Assembly (NCBI GenBank): GCA_003116975.1
Contig: BGKB01000065.1
Coordinates: forward strand, 248,001 to 312,000
Length of the DNA stretch: 64,000 bases
From: Aurantiochytrium sp. KH105
Taxonomy: Eukaryota; Sar; Bigyra; Thraustochytrida; Thraustochytriidae
Reading direction: 5' to 3'
Shown here: piece by piece, positions 53,504 to 62,410 of the stretch
Position numbering within the stretch: the stretch's first letter is position 1
Layout of the letters: each line of letters begins with the position of its first letter
The notes under the pieces: model-generated
Databases searched by the model: none
Told to the model about the DNA's origin: nothing
Seen by the model: the letters and a program-made list of their open reading frames with translations, nothing else
Position numbers and translations under genes: made by a program

Positions 53504-56359
53504 ATGGAGGCGGCGGCAAGCGACCGCGCCGACGAGGAGCCCAAGCCTGCGGAGGCAGCAGCGGGTCAAGAAGCTCCTGTGCCGCCCCCGGCCGAACAGC
53601 CGGAATCCCAGCCAGATCTCCAGACGCTCAAAGTGCTTCGCTTCGAAGAGGACCTTGCCAAGGCGAAGAAAGATGACCACAAAGACGACGAAGACGAGGG
53701 GACCACCGAGCACATTCTAGGCGCCAAGATCCTTGGCCTGAGTAGGACCACTTCGTCAAGAACAGATCGCTGGATGCTCTTTGAAGCGTACCGCGAGCGC
53801 GTGTCCACTGCAGGCAGAGCGCTCGTGCGCCCCGCCGGCCCGAATGCTATCCTCATTATGCAGCAAAGCATCGTCATCGTGTACCAGCTCACGGGACGTC
53901 CAAACGCAGCGGTCGATGCGACTTGGGACGACGGGCTCGTGCGTCTCCCAGGATTCTTTGTGGAAACGCAGCCTACGCTCATTGTCAATGTTCCCAAGCT
54001 CTCCTGGCACTTTCCCGTCTCGGGCGATATGGCCCTCGACTTTCAAAACTTGCGCGCTCACGACGATTGGCTCAAGCGCCCTCCAGGTAAATCCAAACCA
54101 GAGTCGGTCACGACCTACTTTTACGACTGCACAAGCAGCGCCGACGGCAACTATGTTGCCACCGTTTCCAGTGCAGGAGACGTCGCCTTGCACCGTGTGC
54201 CAGCGTTCGGTCATGATCCAAAGATGCAAAGAATTCCATGCGAGATGAACGTCTACCTCAACGAGTCAGATCGCGACAAAGGTGAGCCCGCAACTCCGAT
54301 TAGCAAGCTCTACGTCGCGAGTCTTGCCTGGCACCCGCGCAGACCCGTACTTGCCTGCGGATCTCGCATCAACGCTGGACACATCAGCCTCTGGGGTTTG
54401 CATCTCGACGAGAGTCCGGCGCGTGCAGAGTGTTTGTCGCACTTTTCCTCGCACGAGCTCAAGTATCCGCCTTCCGCGAACGATAAGCAGAAACAGGACG
54501 CGCAAAACAATGGCGACAAAAAGAAGGGTGTCGACAAAACTGGCAACGAGGACGAGAATGGGAAAAAGCCGACAAGAGACGACAAGAATGACAAGAAACA
54601 AACCAGTAACGATCGCAACAGCAACGCGTCCGGTAAAGCCGAGACTAGCATCAAGACGAAGAAAAAGGCCGTCAAGCCAAAGGCCAAGCCAAAGCCAAAA
54701 GCAGCAAAGAACACCAGCGCCCGAGGTAGGACGACGAGGCGAGGTACTCGATCCAGGGCCAGGTCCCAATCGATTGAAAATGAAGAAGAAGAAGGCGACG
54801 ATGATAAAGTGATGGTGGACGCAGAGCAAACACAAGTCCCCTCCGCCAGTGCCGCTGGTGAAGCAACGACTGCTGTAGAGGCAGCACCGGAAAAGATCGA
54901 GATCACCGAACGCAGAGAGGCGGCCAGATCTCGTATGCAATGGATCACGGCCATGGTGTGGTGTCCCTCTCCGGCAAAGGTGGACAGCCTTGTCGTGGGC
55001 TACAGCGACGGGAGCATCGCGCTTCTTGGCATTCACTTTGAGGCCAATAAACATTCCATTGAAAAAGTCGAGCTCTTGCGCATGCTTCGCGGTACCAGCG
55101 GACACATGGCTGTGTCTTCGCTACGATTCCGAGAGCCAGGCCGACTCGTTGCCAGTCTAGGAAACTTGGTCATTTGGTGGAAAAACATTCACTCTTCCGA
55201 CGACGCGACCAGAGATCAGCATGTCATGATGACTACCTCGCACGCCGTTGTCGGGTGCGAGCTCCATCCGACACGCGAGATCGTCGTTTCCGTAGGTCAG
55301 ACGGGCCAGCTTTTGGCGTGGCGGCCAAATACAGACTGGTCGGCCACAGAAGTCTGCAACGAACGCATCTTGCAAGAAAACACCAAACGCGTTGGCGGCT
55401 CAGGACTGGCCAATGCTGCAACAGGGCTCGCCTTTTCACCGCATGGCGCTGCGCTTTTGACGCTGCATTTGCAAAAAGCCTCCCTCATGGCAAAGTCAAA
55501 CCGACGCGTCCCAGGCCCGCACACCATTCTCTCTGCGCACCCTCTGGTGGCAAGTCTCAAGTCCATGATTGACCAATGTGTAGCCGAGGGTCGACCCTAC
55601 GCTTTACATGACATTGCGTGGTGGGCGTCGCGCACCTCGGCATGTCAGTTCGCCGTTGCGACGCAGTGGCGCGCCCTGGCGCAGGCGAAACACGAAGGAG
55701 AGCAAGGTGGCGATTCTGTATCGTTCACGTCCGAAGAGCTCATTATCCTCAGCGCTGTTATCCAGCTAGTGGGTATCTCTTTCTTTCGACCCGAATTCGA
55801 TCCGACGGAAAAGATTCGCCTTCAGCGTATTCAGGTCATGAGCGCTTGGATTGTCAAGGTTGCCCAAGAAGTGAATGCACGATCGAAGGGGGCGAAGTCT
55901 GGGCTGCCCGCGTCCGCGTGTGCACGAGCGCTCGCCTTGCTCGATCTTGCTCGCGAGATGGCCGCCGATGGCATTTCATTCACGCAAGATCAAGTTCAGG
56001 CTTTTAACAAAGCTTACGAGGCGCTCGGGGCCCCTACTGAGCGTTTCGAAAAACGACCTTTGCAGAACGTCGAGCGCGCCCCAGAAGTGCCCTCCGTTCA
56101 GTTTTCGCGCTCAACACTTGGTCTCCAGGGCGACCTTTTGGCGCGCGACATGTATACTTTAGAGGAACTTGACCAGTACGAGGTGCTCGAATGCGACATT
56201 TGCGGATCTGCAACGCAGGCCTACATTCGCGAGGATGAAGACGCAAGCAATGATCCGGCGCCGAGCTCATTCTTCACGCCGCTCCTCCCGCAACAACCAA
56301 CTTGTCTTTTTTGCGGCGTTGCCCTCTTTCCGAACTCCCACCTCATCAATGGGCTGTAA
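53504..56359 (+). CDS. WD40-repeat protein with C-terminal zinc finger (TFIIIC90-like?)
   Basis: The predicted protein has 951 aa. The N-terminal ~280 residues and the part about 480-660 have WD40-type blades (VTTYFYDCTSSADGNYVATVS, VVGYSDGSIALLGIHF, VVSVGQTGQLLAWRPN). Between them is a long Lys/Asp/Glu-rich insertion (about 325-450). A helical region (about 680-850) follows, and the protein ends with CDIC near 895 and CLFC near 938, a two-pair Cys zinc site. The layout (propeller, helices, terminal zinc finger) matches the 90-kDa subunit of TFIIIC (GTF3C4), which acts with RNA polymerase III, but the match is architectural only. Other WD40 proteins with terminal zinc sites remain possible. 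Start at 53504 follows a CCCG run; no introns. Confidence 0.75.
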   Translation: MEAAASDRADEEPKPAEAAAGQEAPVPPPAEQPESQPDLQTLKVLRFEEDLAKAKKDDHKDDEDEGTTEHILGAKILGLSRTTSSRTDRWMLFEAYRERVSTAGRALVRPAGPNAILIMQQSIVIVYQLTGRPNAAVDATWDDGLVRLPGFFVETQPTLIVNVPKLSWHFPVSGDMALDFQNLRAHDDWLKRPPGKSKPESVTTYFYDCTSSADGNYVATVSSAGDVALHRVPAFGHDPKMQRIPCEMNVYLNESDRDKGEPATPISKLYVASLAWHPRRPVLACGSRINAGHISLWGLHLDESPARAECLSHFSSHELKYPPSANDKQKQDAQNNGDKKKGVDKTGNEDENGKKPTRDDKNDKKQTSNDRNSNASGKAETSIKTKKKAVKPKAKPKPKAAKNTSARGRTTRRGTRSRARSQSIENEEEEGDDDKVMVDAEQTQVPSASAAGEATTAVEAAPEKIEITERREAARSRMQWITAMVWCPSPAKVDSLVVGYSDGSIALLGIHFEANKHSIEKVELLRMLRGTSGHMAVSSLRFREPGRLVASLGNLVIWWKNIHSSDDATRDQHVMMTTSHAVVGCELHPTREIVVSVGQTGQLLAWRPNTDWSATEVCNERILQENTKRVGGSGLANAATGLAFSPHGAALLTLHLQKASLMAKSNRRVPGPHTILSAHPLVASLKSMIDQCVAEGRPYALHDIAWWASRTSACQFAVATQWRALAQAKHEGEQGGDSVSFTSEELIILSAVIQLVGISFFRPEFDPTEKIRLQRIQVMSAWIVKVAQEVNARSKGAKSGLPASACARALALLDLAREMAADGISFTQDQVQAFNKAYEALGAPTERFEKRPLQNVERAPEVPSVQFSRSTLGLQGDLLARDMYTLEELDQYEVLECDICGSATQAYIREDEDASNDPAPSSFFTPLLPQQPTCLFCGVALFPNSHLINGL

Positions 56360-56553
56360 AACTTCTTTTCCTCGCGCAAAACGCACCCACGTAACTCCGA
56401 CGAGGCCTTTTATCATTCAAAAAATTATGTATGCTACGTTACTTCGTTCAAGANTGTAAATCTTCTTTTCCTCAGCGCAAAACGCACCCACGTAACTCCG
56501 ACGAGGCCTTTTATCATTCAAAAAATTATGTATGCTACGTTACTTAGTTCAAA
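56355..56553. repeat. Near-identical ~97-bp direct repeat around an N
   Basis: The sequence from TGTAAA at 56355 is repeated from TGTAAA at 56455 with about three small differences, and the only N of the window (56454) sits between the copies, exactly 100 bp apart. This is the pattern of two contig ends joined without merging their overlap. The first copy starts inside the stop region of the WD40/zinc gene. Confidence 0.8.
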
Positions 56554-56687
56554 ATACAACAACAAAATAAAGAAAAGAGGAGCGAGATCTCGCTTCGTGC
56601 ACAGGTTGCGCTTTTACGGGCGCTGTGTGATTGGTCCCTTGCTCTTGATGAGCAAGTGTGACTCACCTAACACGGCGAGAACTCATA
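56360..56687. other. Convergent 3' flank with probable assembly join
   Basis: 328 bp between converging stop codons. It holds the duplicated block described separately; no gene. Confidence 0.6.
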
Positions 56688-58727
56688 CTATGCCTTGCCC
56701 GGATCCTCACCATCATCGGTGCCTGCGTGAACGTCCTCAAAGGTTTCCGTTTGCGGCGTGCCATCCGGTACGAGAATGGGGATGAGCAAAATTGGCAAAA
56801 GACGCATGAGACTTCGCGCCAGGACAAACCAGTCGAGATTGACAAAATTTGGTCCCGTGACACCCCCAAAGATCCACATGAGACCAACGCCATGATACCT
56901 ACCGAGCGTGACGCCAAAGTTCGAGAGACCCATGTTGAGCGCAAAGAGCGTCGCCTCCACGCCGGGTGGGCACGTTGCTGCCGCAAGGACAAACAGCGGC
57001 ATAGTGTTGAGACGGCTGATGAGGTCGTTGAGGATCTCGTCGCCCAGCACAAAAGCCTTATCTGGAATGCCGAGCGCCAGATTCCAGCGTTGCACAAAGA
57101 TCAGGTCCAATAAACTTGCAAGCGTGAGCGCAATTTGTGTGACGCGCCAAATTCGTTTGTAAGACCACGAGCTCAGGTATTTGTTGTACATTGCCGTTCC
57201 AACCACGAAGACCACATAGCCAACGACACTCACGAGTGAAAAGAACTCCTCGGAAAAGCAAGGTCGAGGGCAAAAGCTTCCGGGACATTGATCGGCCTTG
57301 TCGTCGCAGTAGCGCTCATCGTGTTTGCTCCACAGAAACATGAGCGAGGAGGTCGGTTGCATTGCGCCAGCGAGGAAAATGTACACGGAGGCCTTGGCGA
57401 GCCGAAGACTGACTTCCTTTTCGTACTGGTACACAGCCATGGCGATGCTCGCCGTGGTTATAAGGGCAGAAGCAAAGACCGCAACGTAGCCATCGGACTG
57501 CTCAGCAATTATGCCCATGGCGATGGAAATGCCCATGACGATGAAAGAAAGCCTATATACAGGCCCAGCGACCGGATCAACCAAAAAGTGCCGGAGCTTG
57601 CCAATGCAGCCATGCTCAACTTGAATTTCGTCGCCGCGATCGTCTGCGCGCCTCGCATCGTGGCCAGAGACGCCATCGTCGTTGGCACCGGCCACATGCC
57701 CGCGAAGGTCAATGTCAACGTCTTGAAGAGCCTCGGGGTTCGCCGGCACGGTGGTGTATCGAGGCGCCGAGGGCGATGAGCTTCCCGAAGCGGCGCGAGG
57801 CGCTGTGTTCAAGAGACGAGTCGAGCGCGGCTGCTCCGTGATCCAATTGAAGAGAGCAGGAATCAACATGGCCACGCTGGTCATGGTCGTAAGTCCAAAG
57901 AGTGCACGAGATCCAAAGAGGGCCATGAGAACGCCCATGGAAGACGAGGCGGCAATCTTGCCGAGGCCAAAGCTCGCCCAACACAGGGTCTGCAAGTCAG
58001 ACGCAAAGTTCGGATGCGATCTGCAGCGCTCGGCCACAGAGGCATCAATCATGACGTCCGGGGAAGCTACAGAGAGGTTACCCAAAAAGAGCATGATTGC
58101 TGCAAATCCAACACCGAGCGGGAAGATCCAGAGCGCGGACCAGCTCGCGACACCGAGCGCACCAGCGGCGATCACGTACGGATTCCGATGATAGCCGCCA
58201 ATGGGAAAGGTGTCGCTGGCAATGCCGTAGACGGACTTGATTTGCCAGGGCACGTTGGCAAAGCCCTGGATAGACTCGATGCGGCTAGCATTGAGCCCAA
58301 ATCCAGCGGGCGGTTCATCCGAGAGCAAGTATCGTCCGCCGAATTCGAAGAAGGCCTCGCCCATGCCCTGGTTCAAGCCGTACACGATGCTCACCATGGC
58401 CACGAAGCGCCATCCAAACGCCTCGCTAAGTCGCTGATAGTAGGCCGCAACGTTGGCCGGCGCCGCGAGAACGTCGCGGGCGAGGGCACCCGCGCTCAGT
58501 TTCTGGGCCGCGCGCGGGCCCGCGCCGCCAGCCGGGTCCGTCTCCATCTCCATGGGCAGCGGGCCCTCGCGGCCGCCGGCGCTCTCGCTTCTGTGCGGAG
58601 GCCCGCCGTTGGCGCCGTCCTCGCCGCGGTCCTCGTCGAGGAAGGCCTGCTCCGAGCCGCCGGAGTCCGCGCGGCCCAGACCGAGGCCGGGGCGCAGCGG
58701 CGCGGAGTCCTCGCGGCCCGCGAGCAT
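56688..58727 (-). CDS. Folate-biopterin (BT1) family transporter
   Basis: The predicted protein has 679 aa. After a ~110-residue disordered, acidic N-terminus come about 12 membrane helices. Family landmarks: YGLNQGMGEAFFEFG in the first helix region, PWQIKSVYGIASDTFPIGGY near 175-194 (the BT1 hallmark 'PW..K..yG..SD..Pi.GyrR'), and SVASPDVMIDASVAERCR near 235-252 (the 'aDv..Da..ver' motif). These proteins belong to the major facilitator superfamily and move folates, pterins or S-adenosylmethionine in protists, algae and cyanobacteria; the substrate here is unknown. A cytosolic loop (about 320-385) carries a DNA-encoded Asp/Arg-rich insert. The first ATG is at 58727; upstream codons in frame contain no ATG. 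Unusually long compared with ~500-550 aa homologues because of the tails. Confidence 0.9.
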   Translation of the reverse strand: MLAGREDSAPLRPGLGLGRADSGGSEQAFLDEDRGEDGANGGPPHRSESAGGREGPLPMEMETDPAGGAGPRAAQKLSAGALARDVLAAPANVAAYYQRLSEAFGWRFVAMVSIVYGLNQGMGEAFFEFGGRYLLSDEPPAGFGLNASRIESIQGFANVPWQIKSVYGIASDTFPIGGYHRNPYVIAAGALGVASWSALWIFPLGVGFAAIMLFLGNLSVASPDVMIDASVAERCRSHPNFASDLQTLCWASFGLGKIAASSSMGVLMALFGSRALFGLTTMTSVAMLIPALFNWITEQPRSTRLLNTAPRAASGSSSPSAPRYTTVPANPEALQDVDIDLRGHVAGANDDGVSGHDARRADDRGDEIQVEHGCIGKLRHFLVDPVAGPVYRLSFIVMGISIAMGIIAEQSDGYVAVFASALITTASIAMAVYQYEKEVSLRLAKASVYIFLAGAMQPTSSLMFLWSKHDERYCDDKADQCPGSFCPRPCFSEEFFSLVSVVGYVVFVVGTAMYNKYLSSWSYKRIWRVTQIALTLASLLDLIFVQRWNLALGIPDKAFVLGDEILNDLISRLNTMPLFVLAAATCPPGVEATLFALNMGLSNFGVTLGRYHGVGLMWIFGGVTGPNFVNLDWFVLARSLMRLLPILLIPILVPDGTPQTETFEDVHAGTDDGEDPGKA

Positions 58728-59151
58728 GACCTGGCCTGGCCGGCCCCGCCCTCCGGGGCTCCTCGCGCGACAGCGAGCCGCGGCAGACGCTGGCAGACAA
58801 GCGCGAAAGCGCAAAAGGATTCTGCGCGCACATCAATCCGAACACGCTAGACTTGAACCCTGCCAGTGCCAGTGACCATGGTGAGTGAGGGGAGGGAGCC
58901 AGACGAAGGGATCCACAAGGCAGCGGATGTGAGGCATGATTATGATGATGTGATGATGATGATGATGATGTGATGATGTGATGATGATGACGATGACGAG
59001 GATGATCATAATGATCGTGATGAAGATGACGACGAGGATGAAAATGCTGACGAGGTGGATCATAATGATCATGATGACGAGGATGAAGATGACGACGAGG
59101 ATGAAGATGATGACGAGGACGGGAATAATTGGAGCCCAGGCACAGACCAGC
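58728..59151. other. Spacer with (GAT)n-type repeats
   Basis: 424 bp between two minus-strand genes. Positions about 58937-59125 are a degenerate GAT/GAC/GAA/GAG trinucleotide repeat. One plus-strand frame through it encodes Asp/Glu runs but has a stop and no ATG upstream, so it is not called a gene. Confidence 0.6.
58937..59125. repeat. Degenerate (GAT)n trinucleotide repeat
   Basis: Mostly GAT and GAC/GAG/GAA units with ATGTG interruptions, about 190 bp, in the promoter/3' flank between the BT1 and archaemetzincin-like genes. Confidence 0.85.
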
Positions 59152-60927
59152 CTAAGTTCTGACATCGAGACGCGGGAGACTCGAGCGCACGTCGGATGTG
59201 GAAAAAGAGGCGCCAAAGAGACGCTCGAGCTCCAAGGTGGTCTGGTGGCGCAATAGCGCCTTCTCGAGGGAGGCGATACGCACGGCGTACCAGGCGCGGT
59301 CACGCGAAAAGACGGTCTGGTTCACGTGGCAGAACCTGCGCAGAGAACGATACCGCTCGATGCAGCGCACAGAAGTTTTGATGCCAATCGCGTCAAGCAA
59401 CTTGCGCAGACAAATGGGGCAGATCTGCAAAGGCACAAAGCCCATCTCCTCGAGGTGCGCAAAGCCGTTCATGAGACACCCGTGATAAACGCAGTGGTCC
59501 ATGTCGAAAAGCAGCATGGCGTGATGTGCAAGCCACTTGCAGGCGCGGCGGAGCAGCAGTGTCTTGCGGGTCTCACGAGAGTCCTGAATGTGCGGATCTC
59601 GTGACGGATTCCGCCGGTACCACGGATCGAGGCGCGAGAGACTCAAAACGCAGACGCGTTTACGGTTTGCGTGCTCGCGCATCTCGGGCAGCGTCATGTA
59701 CGGACTGCCCCTCGTGTACCCCTCGCCTCCAGAGACCTCGTGCAAGGTGATGCCAATGAGCACAAAGGCGTTCGTGGGCAGCAACTTACGCAAGTACCGC
59801 TCAATCTCGGGCAGTTGAATTGGAACACTGGTATTTTTGCAGGCTTCCTCCGTCTCGAAACCAGTCAGCTTCATGTCCAACCGCATCCCGCGATCGCGAT
59901 GCAGCCCTCGTAGCGGAATCGGGGGCAGTGTCGTCACGCGGATCCCATGAAAGTACGCGCGCGCAAAGTCGGCAAGGCATCGCAGCTCGCAGCCTCCGTT
60001 AAAGGGCTCGAGATCGCCAATGGCCACGAGAAAAATGTGGCTGCGATTACTGCCAAAGGGAATGCGTGGGTCCATCGCCTTCCAATCTTGGTAGCGTTGG
60101 CTCTGCGTGCGCGCCTCGGGGCGAAGCCCAATCCAATCGTCCTTCCATGGCCTTTGAATGGGTCCAAAGAGCCCGCTCTTGTCCAGACCAGACTGGCAGG
60201 CCAGTCGCAAGGGCGGGACGAGGTCAACCACATCTTCTCCGCTCGCCTCGCTGCGCTCAGCGCTTCCAGGAAGCGATGGGGCTGGGTCTGGACGGAATTC
60301 CTCAATCTCTGGCTCGCCTGAGACGCGGTCCTCCTGAAAGATCTCCTCGTGTCGCGCCTTGACTCGCTGCCGGTCATGCTTGCGCTCTTCACGATGAACC
60401 CACTTCATCATGTTGAACTGGAAAGCGGCCACGAAGCCGATCGGGTTAAGCAGCTTGTACACGTCACGATGACCGGTTCGCAGTTCCACGGTCACATCGT
60501 GTTTTTTGTGCTCCACGCCCTTGGAAACGCGACGAACCTTGCTGTACTCGATGCTCCAGACCTTCTTATCAGTGTTGGCGTCGACGATGTCAATGTGATC
60601 GTGAAAGACGACAAATCTTCGCTCCTTCATGTCCCTGTTACCGTCTTGCCAGAGATAGCCTGCGCGGTACCCAAAGAAGGCGACGCCTTTGGACCATCGC
60701 ACATCTTCGTCATCGGCAAAGTTTCGCCAGGCGGCAACGACAGCCCGGAGCCGCCCTTGTTCATAAATGCCACCAGGGCGGCAAACTTTGTCTACGAAGG
60801 CGTATTGTCTCCGAAGTCGGGCCAGCCACACACGCGCCTGACGCTGTATCTGTCGCGCGCAGTGCACCTTGCGGAGGCGCGCGCGCTTGGCCAAAAGCTT
60901 GGCAATGTCCTCGCCGCCGCCCGGCAT
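59152..60927 (-). CDS. IQ-PH protein with degenerate archaemetzincin domain
   Basis: The predicted protein has 591 aa. An IQ-type helix (about 26-40, QIQRQARVWLARLRR) is followed by a PH-like domain (about 80-178, ending FQFNMMKWV). The C-terminal part (about 290-515) is related to archaemetzincins: HCVYHGCLMNG, then CPICLRKL, with C479, C484, C503 and C506 in the spacing of the family's structural zinc site. The catalytic motif HExxHxxGxxH is replaced by HHAMLLFDMDH (468-478): the outer His are kept, but the catalytic Glu is His, the middle His is Leu and the Gly is Asp. Peptidase activity is therefore unlikely, and a binding or regulatory role is inferred. The start at 60927 gives MPGGGEDIAK. 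Read head-to-head with the calmodulin-like gene; IQ motifs bind calmodulin. Confidence 0.88.
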   Translation of the reverse strand: MPGGGEDIAKLLAKRARLRKVHCARQIQRQARVWLARLRRQYAFVDKVCRPGGIYEQGRLRAVVAAWRNFADDEDVRWSKGVAFFGYRAGYLWQDGNRDMKERRFVVFHDHIDIVDANTDKKVWSIEYSKVRRVSKGVEHKKHDVTVELRTGHRDVYKLLNPIGFVAAFQFNMMKWVHREERKHDRQRVKARHEEIFQEDRVSGEPEIEEFRPDPAPSLPGSAERSEASGEDVVDLVPPLRLACQSGLDKSGLFGPIQRPWKDDWIGLRPEARTQSQRYQDWKAMDPRIPFGSNRSHIFLVAIGDLEPFNGGCELRCLADFARAYFHGIRVTTLPPIPLRGLHRDRGMRLDMKLTGFETEEACKNTSVPIQLPEIERYLRKLLPTNAFVLIGITLHEVSGGEGYTRGSPYMTLPEMREHANRKRVCVLSLSRLDPWYRRNPSRDPHIQDSRETRKTLLLRRACKWLAHHAMLLFDMDHCVYHGCLMNGFAHLEEMGFVPLQICPICLRKLLDAIGIKTSVRCIERYRSLRRFCHVNQTVFSRDRAWYAVRIASLEKALLRHQTTLELERLFGASFSTSDVRSSLPRLDVRT

Positions 60928-61403
60928 TGTCGGACTTGCAGCAGACTTACAGCTGGCTCGACTTGAGTGAGTCTCGCTCTCTGCCGCAGCCCTGTTGCAT
61001 CAGCACGGTACCGTCGGGCATGCAGCGCTTGCTCGGTGCCTCCCTCGAACGAATCGCTCACACGCTCGCTCGAGCAGTGGCAAGACTCGCCTCGCGCGGC
61101 GCATCCCCCATTGTCGCGGCGTTCCCAACCCGGTGCATTCTCGTCCTCGCTCGCATGGTGTGCACTCAATCGAGAGCGCTCTTACTACTTACTGTTAGGT
61201 GATCATGCTGACTGTGACCGAGTCCGGCGACGGAGAAACGGATCCCGCGGAGCAGGTATCGTAGCAAAACACTTCGCGCGCGAGATTTCGGAACGCAGGC
61301 AACGCAGGCAACGCAGGCGACACAAGGGACGTAGACGCAACAGAAGACACAGAGAAGACGTAGGGCTCGCAATACACGCGGGGAAGAAAGAGAGAGAGAG
61401 ACA
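60928..61403. promoter_or_regulatory. Divergent promoter, archaemetzincin-like / calmodulin-like genes
   Basis: 476 bp separate the two divergent start codons, so both promoters must lie here. A short GCAACGCAG/GCAACGCAG/GCGACAC repeat (about 61293-61322) and a GA run before the calmodulin-like ATG are seen. No other gene. Confidence 0.5.
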
Positions 61404-61934
61404 ATGGCGGAAACCAAGGGCCCGCCGGGCGACGGCGCTAACGCTGCACCGTCGTCAAAGGCCGCTGTTTTGAGCCCGGAGCAGGTGGATCACTTTCGTG
61501 ACGCCTACAACATTTTCGATAAAAATGGAGATGGCGGCGTAGGCATTACTGAACTCGGACACGTAATGCGGTGTCTCGGTCTCGACCCGTCAGATGATGA
61601 AGTGAGACGCATGTTTGACGAGGTGGACGTTGATGGGTCGGGAGAAATCAGCTTTGAGGAGTTTCTTGAAATCATGGCCGAGATGTCGGGTGAGAGCAGC
61701 ACCGAAAAGGAACCCGGACAGGCCGAGAATTGGGCAGAGGCGTTCAAGATTTTTGATCTCGACGGCGATGGCTTTGTCACGGCGGCAGAGCTTGGCAAGG
61801 TTCTTGAGAATATGGGCGAGCCACTCAAGGACTACGAGCTGCAGGAAATGATTGATGAAGTCGACAAGGATAAGGACGGCAAGCTCAATCTCGAAGAGTT
61901 CGTGCACGTTATGGCACACGGTCTCGATGGCTGA
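61404..61934 (+). CDS. Calmodulin-like protein, four EF-hands
   Basis: The predicted protein has 176 aa. Four EF-hand loops are intact: D39-E50, D75-E86, D118-E129 and D154-E165, each with the acidic residues needed for Ca2+. Compared with calmodulin (149 aa) there is a ~25-residue Ala/Pro/Ser-rich N-terminal extension and a longer central linker (STEKEPGQAEN), and loop 1 has Gly-Val at the usual Thr-Ile positions. It is a calcium sensor of the calmodulin/centrin/troponin C group. It is divergently arranged with the IQ-containing archaemetzincin-like gene. Start ATG 61404 (ACAATGG context). Confidence 0.93.
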   Translation: MAETKGPPGDGANAAPSSKAAVLSPEQVDHFRDAYNIFDKNGDGGVGITELGHVMRCLGLDPSDDEVRRMFDEVDVDGSGEISFEEFLEIMAEMSGESSTEKEPGQAENWAEAFKIFDLDGDGFVTAAELGKVLENMGEPLKDYELQEMIDEVDKDKDGKLNLEEFVHVMAHGLDG

Positions 61935-62410
61935 AGGATCGATCGTCCAGATTCGCGGAGGCAACGGTTCTTCTTCTTCGTTCTTCTTCTCTTTTCTTTT
62001 CTTATGAGGTGAGTGTACGGCAGCACTCAAGATAATTTTGACAGACTGAGCGACTGTTAAACCGATGGATCCGGCTCAGCACTGACAGTACAGTGAACTG
62101 ACGGAGTGCTTGGCAGATTTCTTCCTCTTCCAAAACATTGTTCGATGGACATTCCGCCGCTCATGTCCTCTCATAGGAGAAGATGTCGCTCCAAGCCTTA
62201 CTTCGTTTCAACCGCCGAGGGACTTACCTTATTTCGACTATTGGTCGCTAAGAGCGCGCTTTCATGTTACGAACCTCACACACAGATAGATGTCAAGGTG
62301 TCAAAGAGAAATGGAAAAGAAAAGGGGAGAGCGGGTAGGGAAGATGAAAAAAAGACACAACATAATACTGAAAGACACATGGAAAAGACACATGGACTGG
62401 GCCTAGCTTG
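61935..62410. other. Convergent 3' flank, nothing seen
   Basis: 476 bp between converging stop codons, with a TTCTT-rich run near 61970-62003. No gene or clear structure. Confidence 0.6.

Noticed and set aside
58978-59161. Asp/Glu-rich plus-strand frame in the GAT repeat
   Set aside because: Third-position variation looks coding-like, but there is a stop codon just upstream and no ATG in frame; it ends on the stop region of the opposite gene. Treated as a degenerate repeat.
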